Shown here piece after piece: positions 27,706-35,144 of a stretch of 64,000 bases of DNA. Every line of letters starts with the position of its first letter. The stretch's first letter is position 1. Made by a program: the position numbers and the translations under genes. This DNA comes from JAFEBO01 sp044221315. GTDB lineage: Bacteria; Planctomycetota; Phycisphaerae; Phycisphaerales; UBA1924. The notes below the pieces were generated by a model. The model was not told the origin of the DNA, ran no database searches, and saw nothing but the letters and a program-made list of their open reading frames with translations. Location: the NCBI GenBank assembly GCA_044221315.1, contig JBGAPK010000007.1, positions 62,001-126,000 of the forward strand, given 5' to 3'.

Positions 27706-28037
27706 AGAAAACTCCTCACGGCGCTGGTCATGTCCTCGAACTGCTCGAAATTGGATACGAGATCGGTCAGCTCGAAGATCTCGCGCACGGTCTCGCACAC
27801 TCCACAGAGTTTGAGCAGGCGTCCGCTGTTCGCAAGCGTCTCGCTGAGCGTGAGCAGGGACTCAAGGCCCTGGCTGTCGACGTATGGGGTGGCGGACAGG
27901 TCGATCACGCAGCGTCCCATCGTGGCGGCGATAGCGCCGGCAACGACTTTCTGAAACTCGGCGGCGTCGGCCTGGCAGAGGGGCCCCTGCGGGGAGATGG
28001 CTTTCACTGCGCCGTGCTGTTGCTCGCGAATCTCCAA
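27702..28037 (-). CDS. STAS-domain protein (anti-anti-sigma-like)
   Basis: 111 residues from a TTG at 28037 with AGGAG 9 nt upstream, 12 bp after the kinase gene. The fold pattern is STAS: GRCVIDLSATPYVDSQGLESLL, with Ser55 in the DSxG motif where SpoIIAA-type antagonists are phosphorylated. Such proteins bind and regulate partners. No anti-sigma kinase or sigma factor is nearby; its neighbours are a two-component system and the secretion ATPase, so I infer it modulates one of these, perhaps the ATPase with which it is translationally coupled. Confidence 0.8.
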   Translation of the reverse strand: MEIREQQHGAVKAISPQGPLCQADAAEFQKVVAGAIAATMGRCVIDLSATPYVDSQGLESLLTLSETLANSGRLLKLCGVCETVREIFELTDLVSNFEQFEDMTSAVRSFL

Positions 28038-28049
28038 GCGGTTGGTCTC

Positions 28050-29849
28050 CTAGGCCGCCTTGGAGAGCGGCGTGCGCAACGGCATCCGGATGGAAAACGT
28101 GGAACCTTTGTCGGGCACGCTCTGGACGGCGATGTCGCCGCCGTGCAGCCTCATCACCTCGCGCGCCAAGGCCAGGCCAAGCCCCGTCCCCACGATCTTC
28201 TCAACGCGGGAGTCCTTGGCGCGATAGAAGCGGTCGAAAATGCGATCGATGTCGTCGGCGCCGATGCCGATTCCCGAGTCGGCCACCTCGATAACGAATT
28301 CCTGGTCCGCCCGGATGCGAACGGCGACCTCACCCCCTTCGGGCGTGTACTTGATCGCATTGCCGATGACGTTGGTGATCGCAAGAAGCAGCTTGTCGCG
28401 GTCGCCGACGATGGTCGGCAGCTTGGGGGGCAAGTCGAACCGCAGGCGCAGGTTCTTAGCCCGGGCCGGTGCGGCGTACTCGGACTCGAGGTCGGCGAAG
28501 AGCGCTGAGAGGCGGATCTCGTGCAAGGCGAGCTTGAGGGTGCCGGCCTCGATCTCGGAAACCGAAAGCATGTCGCCGACGATGCGCTCGAGGCGACGGA
28601 CTTCCTGATTCACGATATTGAGGTGCTGGGAGCGGGTCGCCACGTCGGCGTCGGGCTTTTCCACGAGCGACTCGACGTAGAGCCGGATGTTGGTGAGGGG
28701 CGTGCGGAGTTCGTGGGTCGCCTGTTCGACGAACGCGTTCTTCGAACGGTCGGCCACGCGCTGCTGGGTTACGTCTTCGATTAGAAGCACCGCGCCGCCC
28801 GCGCCGGCGATGCTTCGGCCGCTGAAACGGAGCACCGAACCGCCGTCGCCTTCGCCGGTCCGGGATTCGAACACAACTTTGGCGCGATTGCGGGACTTGA
28901 CGATCGAGGAGAGTTTCGCGTGTGCCTGGGGATCGGAGATCCGATCGGCGACGGGAGTTCCGAGCAGGCCGTCGCGTGTTCCGGAAAGAAACACGGCGGC
29001 GGCGCCGTTGCAATAGCGGATCCGGAGCTCCTCGTCGAGGGCCACGACTCCGTGCCAGAGGGAGTCGATCATCTTGCCGACGGCCTCGTCCCTCTCGCCG
29101 CCTTGCGCGTGATGGGTGACAACGGAGTCGAAGCGCTCACGGGCGCGATGCTTGGCGATTTCACGAATGAGTTCATTCCACGCGGCCCCGACGCCGCCGC
29201 AGGAATCGGCAAGCTCCAGCGCGGCGAGTTCCTTCTCGCCGCGCTGGAGCGAGTCGAGCGCGCTCCCGACGAGGGTGATGGGCATGGATCGGCGCTGGGC
29301 GCGGACCGATACGAAGCCGAGCAGAATGAACGCCGCAACACAAACGCCGGCGAATCCGTATTCCAGATTCTCGGAACGAGCTTCGGCGGGGGCGGGTTCT
29401 ATTTCGAGAAGGGCGGTTCCCCTGCCCTTGACGTTCAGTTCGAAGCGGTGTGAAGTGCCCGACGCGGCTGCGACCGCCGGGAACTGCTCCGGGATCGCTC
29501 TGGCGTTGATCGCGGCGGGGTCCGTATCGGCGAGCACAGAGCCGTCGCCGAGCGAAATCCGACAGAGTCCGAGTCGCTCCGCGCGAGCGATCCGCACGAC
29601 CGCGAGCCGGATGCCCGCCAGATCATCGGCGCCGAGGGCGTGCTCGAGTTCCGGCGCGATCGCCGCACCGACGGCGTCGGCGACCTGATTCGCGTGCCGC
29701 TCGGCAACGCGATGCTGAGCGGACCCCACCACAAACCACAGTGCGCCGAGCGAGATCGCGACTACGGCTGTGTTGATCACCAGCACCGAACTGATCAGCG
29801 ACGGCTGTCGAGGAAGAAATTTGCGCAGGATGCGACGCACGCAGGACAC
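28050..29849 (-). CDS. Membrane sensor histidine kinase with PAS domain
   Basis: 599 residues from a GTG. Two membrane helices (about 19-41 and 163-182) enclose an extracytoplasmic sensor of about 120 residues with no recognised motif. A linker, a PAS-like domain (about 255-365, LWHGVVALDEELRIRYCNGA), HisKA with His379 in HELRTP, and a HATPase follow: N-box NVIGNAIKYTPEGGE, G1 ADSGIGIG, G2 GTGLGLALA. It should autophosphorylate and pass phosphate to the response regulator two genes upstream. Its DNA-independent partners suggest an output through c-di-GMP or the STAS protein. Confidence 0.93.
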   Translation of the reverse strand: MSCVRRILRKFLPRQPSLISSVLVINTAVVAISLGALWFVVGSAQHRVAERHANQVADAVGAAIAPELEHALGADDLAGIRLAVVRIARAERLGLCRISLGDGSVLADTDPAAINARAIPEQFPAVAAASGTSHRFELNVKGRGTALLEIEPAPAEARSENLEYGFAGVCVAAFILLGFVSVRAQRRSMPITLVGSALDSLQRGEKELAALELADSCGGVGAAWNELIREIAKHRARERFDSVVTHHAQGGERDEAVGKMIDSLWHGVVALDEELRIRYCNGAAAVFLSGTRDGLLGTPVADRISDPQAHAKLSSIVKSRNRAKVVFESRTGEGDGGSVLRFSGRSIAGAGGAVLLIEDVTQQRVADRSKNAFVEQATHELRTPLTNIRLYVESLVEKPDADVATRSQHLNIVNQEVRRLERIVGDMLSVSEIEAGTLKLALHEIRLSALFADLESEYAAPARAKNLRLRFDLPPKLPTIVGDRDKLLLAITNVIGNAIKYTPEGGEVAVRIRADQEFVIEVADSGIGIGADDIDRIFDRFYRAKDSRVEKIVGTGLGLALAREVMRLHGGDIAVQSVPDKGSTFSIRMPLRTPLSKAA

Positions 29850-29928
29850 TCCCGCTGCCCCGTGGACAGCCAGAACAGACCCTCACGCTCGGATATCGGC
29901 CGGAGTGAAGCCCCGCTGAACCCCGTAT

Positions 29929-31107
29929 CTACGCCGCGATGCGGGGTTGCCCGGATTCGGCGGCGGCCTGACGCTCCATCAGACGGTCATACTCGCCGAG
30001 ATCGATGCGTCCGAACGCCGCGACGACGCGGGGATCGAACTGCGTGCCGGCGCAACGCGCAATTTCCGCCAGAACTTTGTCCCGGGACACCGCCGGCCGG
30101 TAGGACCGGCTGGAACTCATCGCGTCGAACGTATCCGCCAGGCCGATGATGCGTGCCTGAAGCGGGATCTGCTCGCCCTCGAGGCGGCTGGGGTAGCCCT
30201 TGCCGTCGAATCGCTCATGGTGGTGCAGCACGCCGGGCAGGGTGTGCTCGAGCAGCACGACCCCTTTCAGGATTCGATGCCCGATCTGCGGATGTTGCTT
30301 GATCAACGCGAATTCTTCGTCGGTGAGTTTGCCGGGCTTGCAAAGGACCCGTTCCGGCACACCGATCTTCCCGACGTCGTGAACGACGCCGGCCGTTCGG
30401 ATCTGCTCGGACTCGACCTCGCCCAACTCCATCGCGATTGCAATCTGCTTGGAGACCGATGCGACGCGCTCGGAGTGTCCCCGGGTGTAGGGGTCCTTTG
30501 CGTCTATCGCGGCGGTAAGCGCTTCGATGGTCCCGATGCTCATGGCGCGCTGCTCGAAGAATCGAGCCGCGTTTTCGTGGAACGTGCCGATGAATTCGGC
30601 GACAGCGTCCATGAACTGCATCTCGGGGCTTGCGATCTCGCCGTTTTCGGTCCGCTTGTCGCCGGCGATGAGGAGCCCGACGACCTGATCGTCAAAGGTG
30701 ATCGGGTCGCAGACAACTTCCCCGCCCGAGAGCGTGGCGACCTCGTGCTGGCCCGGCAAGAGCACCTTCGTCCACTCGTTGCCGCGGAGCGCTTCGGTGG
30801 TGGCGCGGATCGCGCTCTCCATTGCGGCGTCGTCGCGAGTGCTGCCAGAGAGAATCACGCGTCCCCGAAGTTCGGGGACGACGTTCGAACTGCCCCGGAA
30901 GGCCGCCGCGACCCACCCGAAAGGAAGAACCTGCTGGACATTTGTGCAGACCATGCGGATCTGCTGCACGGGATCGGGAGCGCAGGCGAGGAGACGGAGA
31001 ATCCTGAAGAGGGAGTAGGTTTCTTCATAGGACTGCATCAGGCGGGCGCTGAAGTGAGTTAGCAGATCCTGGCTGTTCTGGCCGTTGGATTCGGCGGCGT
31101 TATTCAT
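29929..31107 (-). CDS. GAF-like + HD-GYP domain protein (probable c-di-GMP phosphodiesterase)
   Basis: 392 residues from the ATG at 31107, which overlaps the response regulator stop as ATGA and has GGAGG 4 nt upstream. An N-terminal GAF-like region (about 30-180) precedes an HD-GYP domain (about 195-375): His211, the HD pair His243-Asp244, HHERFDGKGYP (296-306) with the GYP triplet, then ADTFDAM. All main metal ligands are present, so activity on cyclic di-GMP is expected. There is no receiver domain; the single-domain regulator before it may act on it. It sits in the operon leading to the secretion ATPase. Confidence 0.9.
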   Translation of the reverse strand: MNNAAESNGQNSQDLLTHFSARLMQSYEETYSLFRILRLLACAPDPVQQIRMVCTNVQQVLPFGWVAAAFRGSSNVVPELRGRVILSGSTRDDAAMESAIRATTEALRGNEWTKVLLPGQHEVATLSGGEVVCDPITFDDQVVGLLIAGDKRTENGEIASPEMQFMDAVAEFIGTFHENAARFFEQRAMSIGTIEALTAAIDAKDPYTRGHSERVASVSKQIAIAMELGEVESEQIRTAGVVHDVGKIGVPERVLCKPGKLTDEEFALIKQHPQIGHRILKGVVLLEHTLPGVLHHHERFDGKGYPSRLEGEQIPLQARIIGLADTFDAMSSSRSYRPAVSRDKVLAEIARCAGTQFDPRVVAAFGRIDLGEYDRLMERQAAAESGQPRIAA

Positions 31108-31490
31108 GCTGCCTCCCGTGCGGGCCCGCACACTTCAAGGATGATCGATTGGAGTTCCCGGGCGCTGAAGGGCTTGGGCATCACGTGCTGGATGCCGGTT
31201 TCCTGAAGCTCGCGCGGGGAAAGCCGGTGGCCCCGTGCGGTGAGCATGACGACGGGAACCAAGGAGGTCTTCGGATTGGCCCGCAGCCGGCGGGCGAGTT
31301 CGAGGCCGTCCATGCGCGGCATCTGGAAGTCGCTGATCACGGCCGTCGGGGAGATTGCGAGGGCCAATTCGAGAGCATCGGCGCCGTTGTCGGCGGTACG
31401 GACTTCGTAACCGAGTTCTCGGAACCTGGTGGCGAGCATGAAGGTGATGCACGCCTCGTCGTCCACAATGAGAAGTGTCTTGGTGCTCAT
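31104..31490 (-). CDS. Single-domain CheY-like response regulator
   Basis: 128 residues, a receiver domain only: acidic pair in VDDE (Asp10, Asp11), phosphoacceptor Asp54 in SDFQMPRMDG, Thr84 in MLTARG and Lys106 in PKPFS. There is no output domain, so it signals by protein contact, as CheY does. It is the first gene of the message running through HD-GYP, histidine kinase, STAS and the secretion genes, and is the likely phosphate acceptor of that kinase. It diverges from the pseudopilin operon at 31668. Confidence 0.93.
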   Translation of the reverse strand: MSTKTLLIVDDEACITFMLATRFRELGYEVRTADNGADALELALAISPTAVISDFQMPRMDGLELARRLRANPKTSLVPVVMLTARGHRLSPRELQETGIQHVMPKPFSARELQSIILEVCGPAREAA

Positions 31491-31667
31491 AATCCGGGCC
31501 CGGAGAGGTCCCCCACCACAATCGTCCCGGAGGGGGATCCGCTTGACCGGGGATCGGCAAGCCGAGTGAATCTGGAACGACGGCGCCGCCCCAGCCGTTC
31601 GAACGGGAGTGAAAGCCCCGTGCGGCGATCAACAACGCCGGTGATTGGACCGAAAACACCTGCGCAC
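31491..31667. promoter_or_regulatory. Divergent intergenic region between the signalling operon and the pseudopilin operon
   Basis: 177 bp between two head-to-head operons, so it must hold both promoters. No clear -35/-10 pair or repeat could be picked out by eye. It is the natural site for coordinated control of cluster B and the plus-strand pseudopilins. Confidence 0.4.
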
Positions 31668-32180
31668 ATGACTTACAGCGCCAACCAACGAACTGGGCCG
31701 TTCTTCCGCTCGGCCGGCGGTCGCCGCGGTTGTTCCGGCGCGTTCTCGCTGCTGGAGATGATCATCGTGCTCTCGGTTCTGGCGATCCTGGCGTCGATCG
31801 CGGTGCCGAAGTTTGCGGGAGCGACTGCCCGTTACCGGCTGGATTCGGCGGCAAGGCGGGTCGCAGCAGATATCGAGCAGGCGCGGGTGCTCGCGAGGGC
31901 AACCGGCACGACACAGTCGATCATGTTCAACCCGGGCACAGATTCCTACACCATCGTGAATCTGGTAAACGCAGACGACAAGGGTGCGGGGACCACGGTC
32001 TACCTCGCCAATCCACCGTACTCGATCGCGCTCGATGCCGTGAGCTTCGCAGGGCTGACACAGCTTCAGTTCGGCGGTTTCGGAGTGCCGGCGGTCGGCG
32101 GAACGGTGCGGCTGAGATCGGGGACAAGCACCACGACGGTGAGCGTGGATGCCTCAACGGGGATGACGACGATCCAATGA
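31668..32180 (+). CDS. GspH/FimT-like pseudopilin
   Basis: 170 residues from the ATG at 31668 (MTYSANQRTG). The prepilin motif CSGAFSLLEMIIVLSVLAIL has Ala before Phe and Glu at +5. The following region, VPKFAGATARYRLDSAARRVAADIEQARVLARATG then SIMFNPG, is a good GspH signature. The size is normal for GspH. It is the first gene of a four-gene operon that overlaps gene by gene; its TGA overlaps the next ATG. Confidence 0.85.
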   Translation: MTYSANQRTGPFFRSAGGRRGCSGAFSLLEMIIVLSVLAILASIAVPKFAGATARYRLDSAARRVAADIEQARVLARATGTTQSIMFNPGTDSYTIVNLVNADDKGAGTTVYLANPPYSIALDAVSFAGLTQLQFGGFGVPAVGGTVRLRSGTSTTTVSVDASTGMTTIQ

Positions 32181-33229
32181 ATCGACCCGTATTCCAAGGT
32201 CGGTCTGCGCACGGATTCTCGCTTGTGGAACTGGTGCTCGCGTGCGCGATTCTGGCGATGCTGCTGGTGGCAAGCCGCAGCGCGGTCTATCTGGCTGCCA
32301 AGGCGGGACAGAGTGTTCCCGCGCAGCGGACGGTGGAATTGAGTTCGGCGCTTTCGGATCTGTCCGCGGACCTCGCCTGCGCGACGTCCATTTCCAGTTT
32401 GAGTGCAAGTTCGATCGGCGTCGTTGTTCCGGATCGGGACGGCGATGGAAACGCCGATGCAATCACCTACTCCTGGTCGGGCGTGCCCGGCGATCCGCTC
32501 GTGCGAACGACCAACGGAGGAAGCGGCGAGACGCTGGTCGGCTCGATGCGGGCCTTCAGCGTGGCCGGCGCCTGTCAGACCGTGACGGTGGCAGGCGTCG
32601 GCGTGAAAAACTCCGAGAGGCTGCTCGGCGGCAACAGCACCACCTCCGGGCTGAAGAACAACTCGATCAAGAACGACAACTACCGCGCGGGGTCGTTTGT
32701 TCCTTCGAACCTTCCGGCGAACGCGACTTCGTGGGATCTGACCCGCGTCAGCATCATGGTCCGCCAGAAGAGTTCGATCGATGGAACGTTCGCTGTTCAG
32801 GTGCAGACCACCAATGCGCAGGCGCCGAGCGGGCGTGTACTCGGACAGGTCGTGGTCGCCGAATCGTCTCTTGCCTCGAACTACGCGTGGAAGGACATCG
32901 TGTTCACCGACATATCCAATCTGAGCGTGACGAATCCGCTGGCCGTCGTTGTGAAGCATGTATCGGGGAATGAAGCGTGCGAGTTGCAGAGCACGGGGTC
33001 GGGCGGCGCGATGATTGCGGGTAACGCGTGCTTCAAGTCCACCGATCAGGGCGCCTCGTGGTCGTCCATGAATGAGGAATTGATCTTCGTGGTTTACGGC
33101 ATCCCGAACGTCCCTGCACCCACCGCGACGGCTTCGGCGGTGACGTCGATTCAGGTTCTCGCCGAGTCGGTTCCCGGAATCGTGATGCACATCAACGTTC
33201 CGACTTCAAACGTGCCGCAGATGGAATGA
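32177..33229 (+). CDS. GspJ/PilW-like pseudopilin
   Basis: 350 residues from the ATG at 32177 (ATGA overlap). Prepilin motif HGFSLVELVLACAILAMLLV, with Gly before Phe. A long beta-rich domain follows, containing the acidic stretch VVPDRDGDGNADAITYSWSG, a DxDxDGxxD-like calcium loop close to the N-terminal third. Order after an H gene and before an I-like gene supports a J/PilW role. The putative calcium loop recalls calcium sites known in some GspG pseudopilins, but this is inference. Confidence 0.75.
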   Translation: MNRPVFQGRSAHGFSLVELVLACAILAMLLVASRSAVYLAAKAGQSVPAQRTVELSSALSDLSADLACATSISSLSASSIGVVVPDRDGDGNADAITYSWSGVPGDPLVRTTNGGSGETLVGSMRAFSVAGACQTVTVAGVGVKNSERLLGGNSTTSGLKNNSIKNDNYRAGSFVPSNLPANATSWDLTRVSIMVRQKSSIDGTFAVQVQTTNAQAPSGRVLGQVVVAESSLASNYAWKDIVFTDISNLSVTNPLAVVVKHVSGNEACELQSTGSGGAMIAGNACFKSTDQGASWSSMNEELIFVVYGIPNVPAPTATASAVTSIQVLAESVPGIVMHINVPTSNVPQME

Positions 33230-33738
33230 AGAGATCCGCGTGCCATCCCGGAGTCTCCCAACGCGGCGTCACGCTGATCGAGTGTGCCGGCGCGGCGCTC
33301 ATCCTGGGGATCATCCTCACGGCGGCGCTGAGGGCCGCGGCGGCCGCCGGAAAATCGCAAGTGACCAGCGGGCGTGCGCTCGCCGGCGCGCTGCTGGCCG
33401 AGGGGCTGATGAACGAGATCACCGTGCTTTCCTACTCCGATCCGTCGGGATCGGTGACAATCGGGGTGGACTCGGGCGAGACTCCCTCGAACAAGGCCAC
33501 TTTCGACGACGTCGACGACTATGACGGTTGGACGGAGTCCCCTCCGACCGGCCCGGGCGCCTCGTCGATCACGGGGCTGACCAAGTGGTCCAGATCCGTA
33601 CGCGTCTTCTGGACTCCGATCGCGTCGCCGGGGACGGTGAGCGCCGCCGAGACACGGCTGAAGCAGATAGAGGTCTCGGTGAGCTATTCCGGAAGACTGG
33701 TCTGGAAACTCACGGCGCTGCGGGCGGTTGACCCATGA
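33226..33738 (+). CDS. GspI/PilV-like pseudopilin
   Basis: 170 residues. The signal is QRGVTLIECAGAALILGIIL: Gly before cleavage, then Val instead of Phe at mature position 1, and Glu at +5. A Val at +1 is uncommon but tolerated. The mid region GRALAGALLAEGLMNEI matches the GspI pattern of a long helix continuing past the membrane. Overlaps both neighbours by 4 nt. Confidence 0.75.
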   Translation: MKRSACHPGVSQRGVTLIECAGAALILGIILTAALRAAAAAGKSQVTSGRALAGALLAEGLMNEITVLSYSDPSGSVTIGVDSGETPSNKATFDDVDDYDGWTESPPTGPGASSITGLTKWSRSVRVFWTPIASPGTVSAAETRLKQIEVSVSYSGRLVWKLTALRAVDP

Positions 33739-35081
33739 CAACGCACGCCCCGATTACCGGCACACATCGCGGACGGCGCGGCACCGCGTACGTCGTCGCG
33801 GTTGGGATGGGCATGATGGTCGCGGCGATTGCGCTGGCAGGAATCGCGTTTGCCCGTGCGCGCGCACGGGCGGACCAGATTCACCGGGACCAGATTCAGG
33901 CTCGCAACCTGGCCCGATCGGCGATCGAGCTCGCCCGCGCGCTGATCAAGAGCGACTCCAACTGGCGATCGAGCTTCTCAAACGGCACCTGGGTGTCTTC
34001 GCAACCGCTGGCCTCGGGAACACTGGCCGTCTCCGTCCAGAATCCGTCGGGTGCGCTCGGCCGATCGGCGCTGGACTCCGTCGTCGTGACCGGTGACGCC
34101 CGGCGCGGCCTGGCACGCCAGCGCCTTTCGGTGCAGCTCGACGCGAAGCTGCTCCCGCTGACGTGCCTCTCGACGGCACTCACGTCCGGCGGCACGATCA
34201 CCGCGACGGCGGCGACAATTAACTCCGCCGGAATGACCATCGCCTCCAACGTCGGCTATTCGTCGGTCCTCGCAACGACCAAGCCGAACGTTGAAGCCGT
34301 CACGCTGATCGTCGGCACGGGGTTTCAGGGAACCACGACAACCGGCGTGACCGCCCGCACATTGCCGGCGAGCACGGCGTTTGACACGTACGTCGCGAGT
34401 GGCACGTCGATTCCCGTCTCCTCGCTGCCGACTGTTCTCGGCAAGCCGCAACTCACGAAGCTGGTGCTCGGCCCTGCATCGAACCCGTATGGGATGCCGG
34501 ATCCGAACGGGATCTACATCATCGACTGCCAGAATACGTCGATCACCATTTCCAACGTGCGAATCGTCGGGACGCTGGTGCTGCTCAATCCCGGCCTGAA
34601 CACCACCGTCTCGGGAAGCGTGCGCTGGGTCCCGGCGATCTCGGGCTACCCGTGCCTGATGGTCAAGGGAGCCCTGACGCTGAGCATGAGCAGTTCGAAC
34701 CTGAGCGAGAGCAGCATGGGAGTGAATTTCAATCCGCCGGGAACGCCGTATATCTACAGCACCGGATCCACCGACACCGATCAGAGCGACTTCTACCCCT
34801 CCAGCATCACGGGACTGGTCTATGCGAGCGGTGCTGTGACGACGAGCGGGTCGAACACTGTTTCGATGCTCATGGTTGGCGGAACGCTGAGCATCGGCGG
34901 AACGCTGACCCTCGCGTACGATGCGACATTCAATAATTCACCCCCACCGGGGTTCTACACCGTGACGATGACGCCATCGCAAGGCACTTGGCGGCAGGTG
35001 GTCGATACGCTGCCAACGGTTGGGTCGATCTCGACGGGTGGCACCACCCAACCGCTCGATGCTGGTACTATCTCGGAATGA
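33735..35081 (+). CDS. PilX/GspK-like assembly protein
   Basis: 448 residues. An Arg-rich N-terminus (HRGRRGTAYVVAVGMGMMVA) with one membrane helix, no Glu+5 prepilin motif, then ARNLARSAIELARALIKSD, typical of PilX/GspK-type proteins where the N-terminal helix continues into an Ala/Arg-rich segment. The C-terminal part is Thr/Ser/Gly-rich and probably beta-helical. It closes the pseudopilin operon; the xanthine dehydrogenase operon begins 64 bp on. Absence of Glu+5 is a GspK trait (it caps the pseudopilus tip). Confidence 0.65.
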   Translation: MTTHAPITGTHRGRRGTAYVVAVGMGMMVAAIALAGIAFARARARADQIHRDQIQARNLARSAIELARALIKSDSNWRSSFSNGTWVSSQPLASGTLAVSVQNPSGALGRSALDSVVVTGDARRGLARQRLSVQLDAKLLPLTCLSTALTSGGTITATAATINSAGMTIASNVGYSSVLATTKPNVEAVTLIVGTGFQGTTTTGVTARTLPASTAFDTYVASGTSIPVSSLPTVLGKPQLTKLVLGPASNPYGMPDPNGIYIIDCQNTSITISNVRIVGTLVLLNPGLNTTVSGSVRWVPAISGYPCLMVKGALTLSMSSSNLSESSMGVNFNPPGTPYIYSTGSTDTDQSDFYPSSITGLVYASGAVTTSGSNTVSMLMVGGTLSIGGTLTLAYDATFNNSPPPGFYTVTMTPSQGTWRQVVDTLPTVGSISTGGTTQPLDAGTISE

Positions 35082-35144
35082 GCGGCAATGTCGGGTCGGC
35101 CTGCGTGAGCCCCGAGTACCGCCGCGGATTCACCATCGGCCGCC

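Noticed and set aside
27702..28037. Stressosome or sigma-factor partner-switch module
   Set aside because: Only a STAS protein is present; there is no RsbW-type kinase, PP2C phosphatase or sigma factor beside it.
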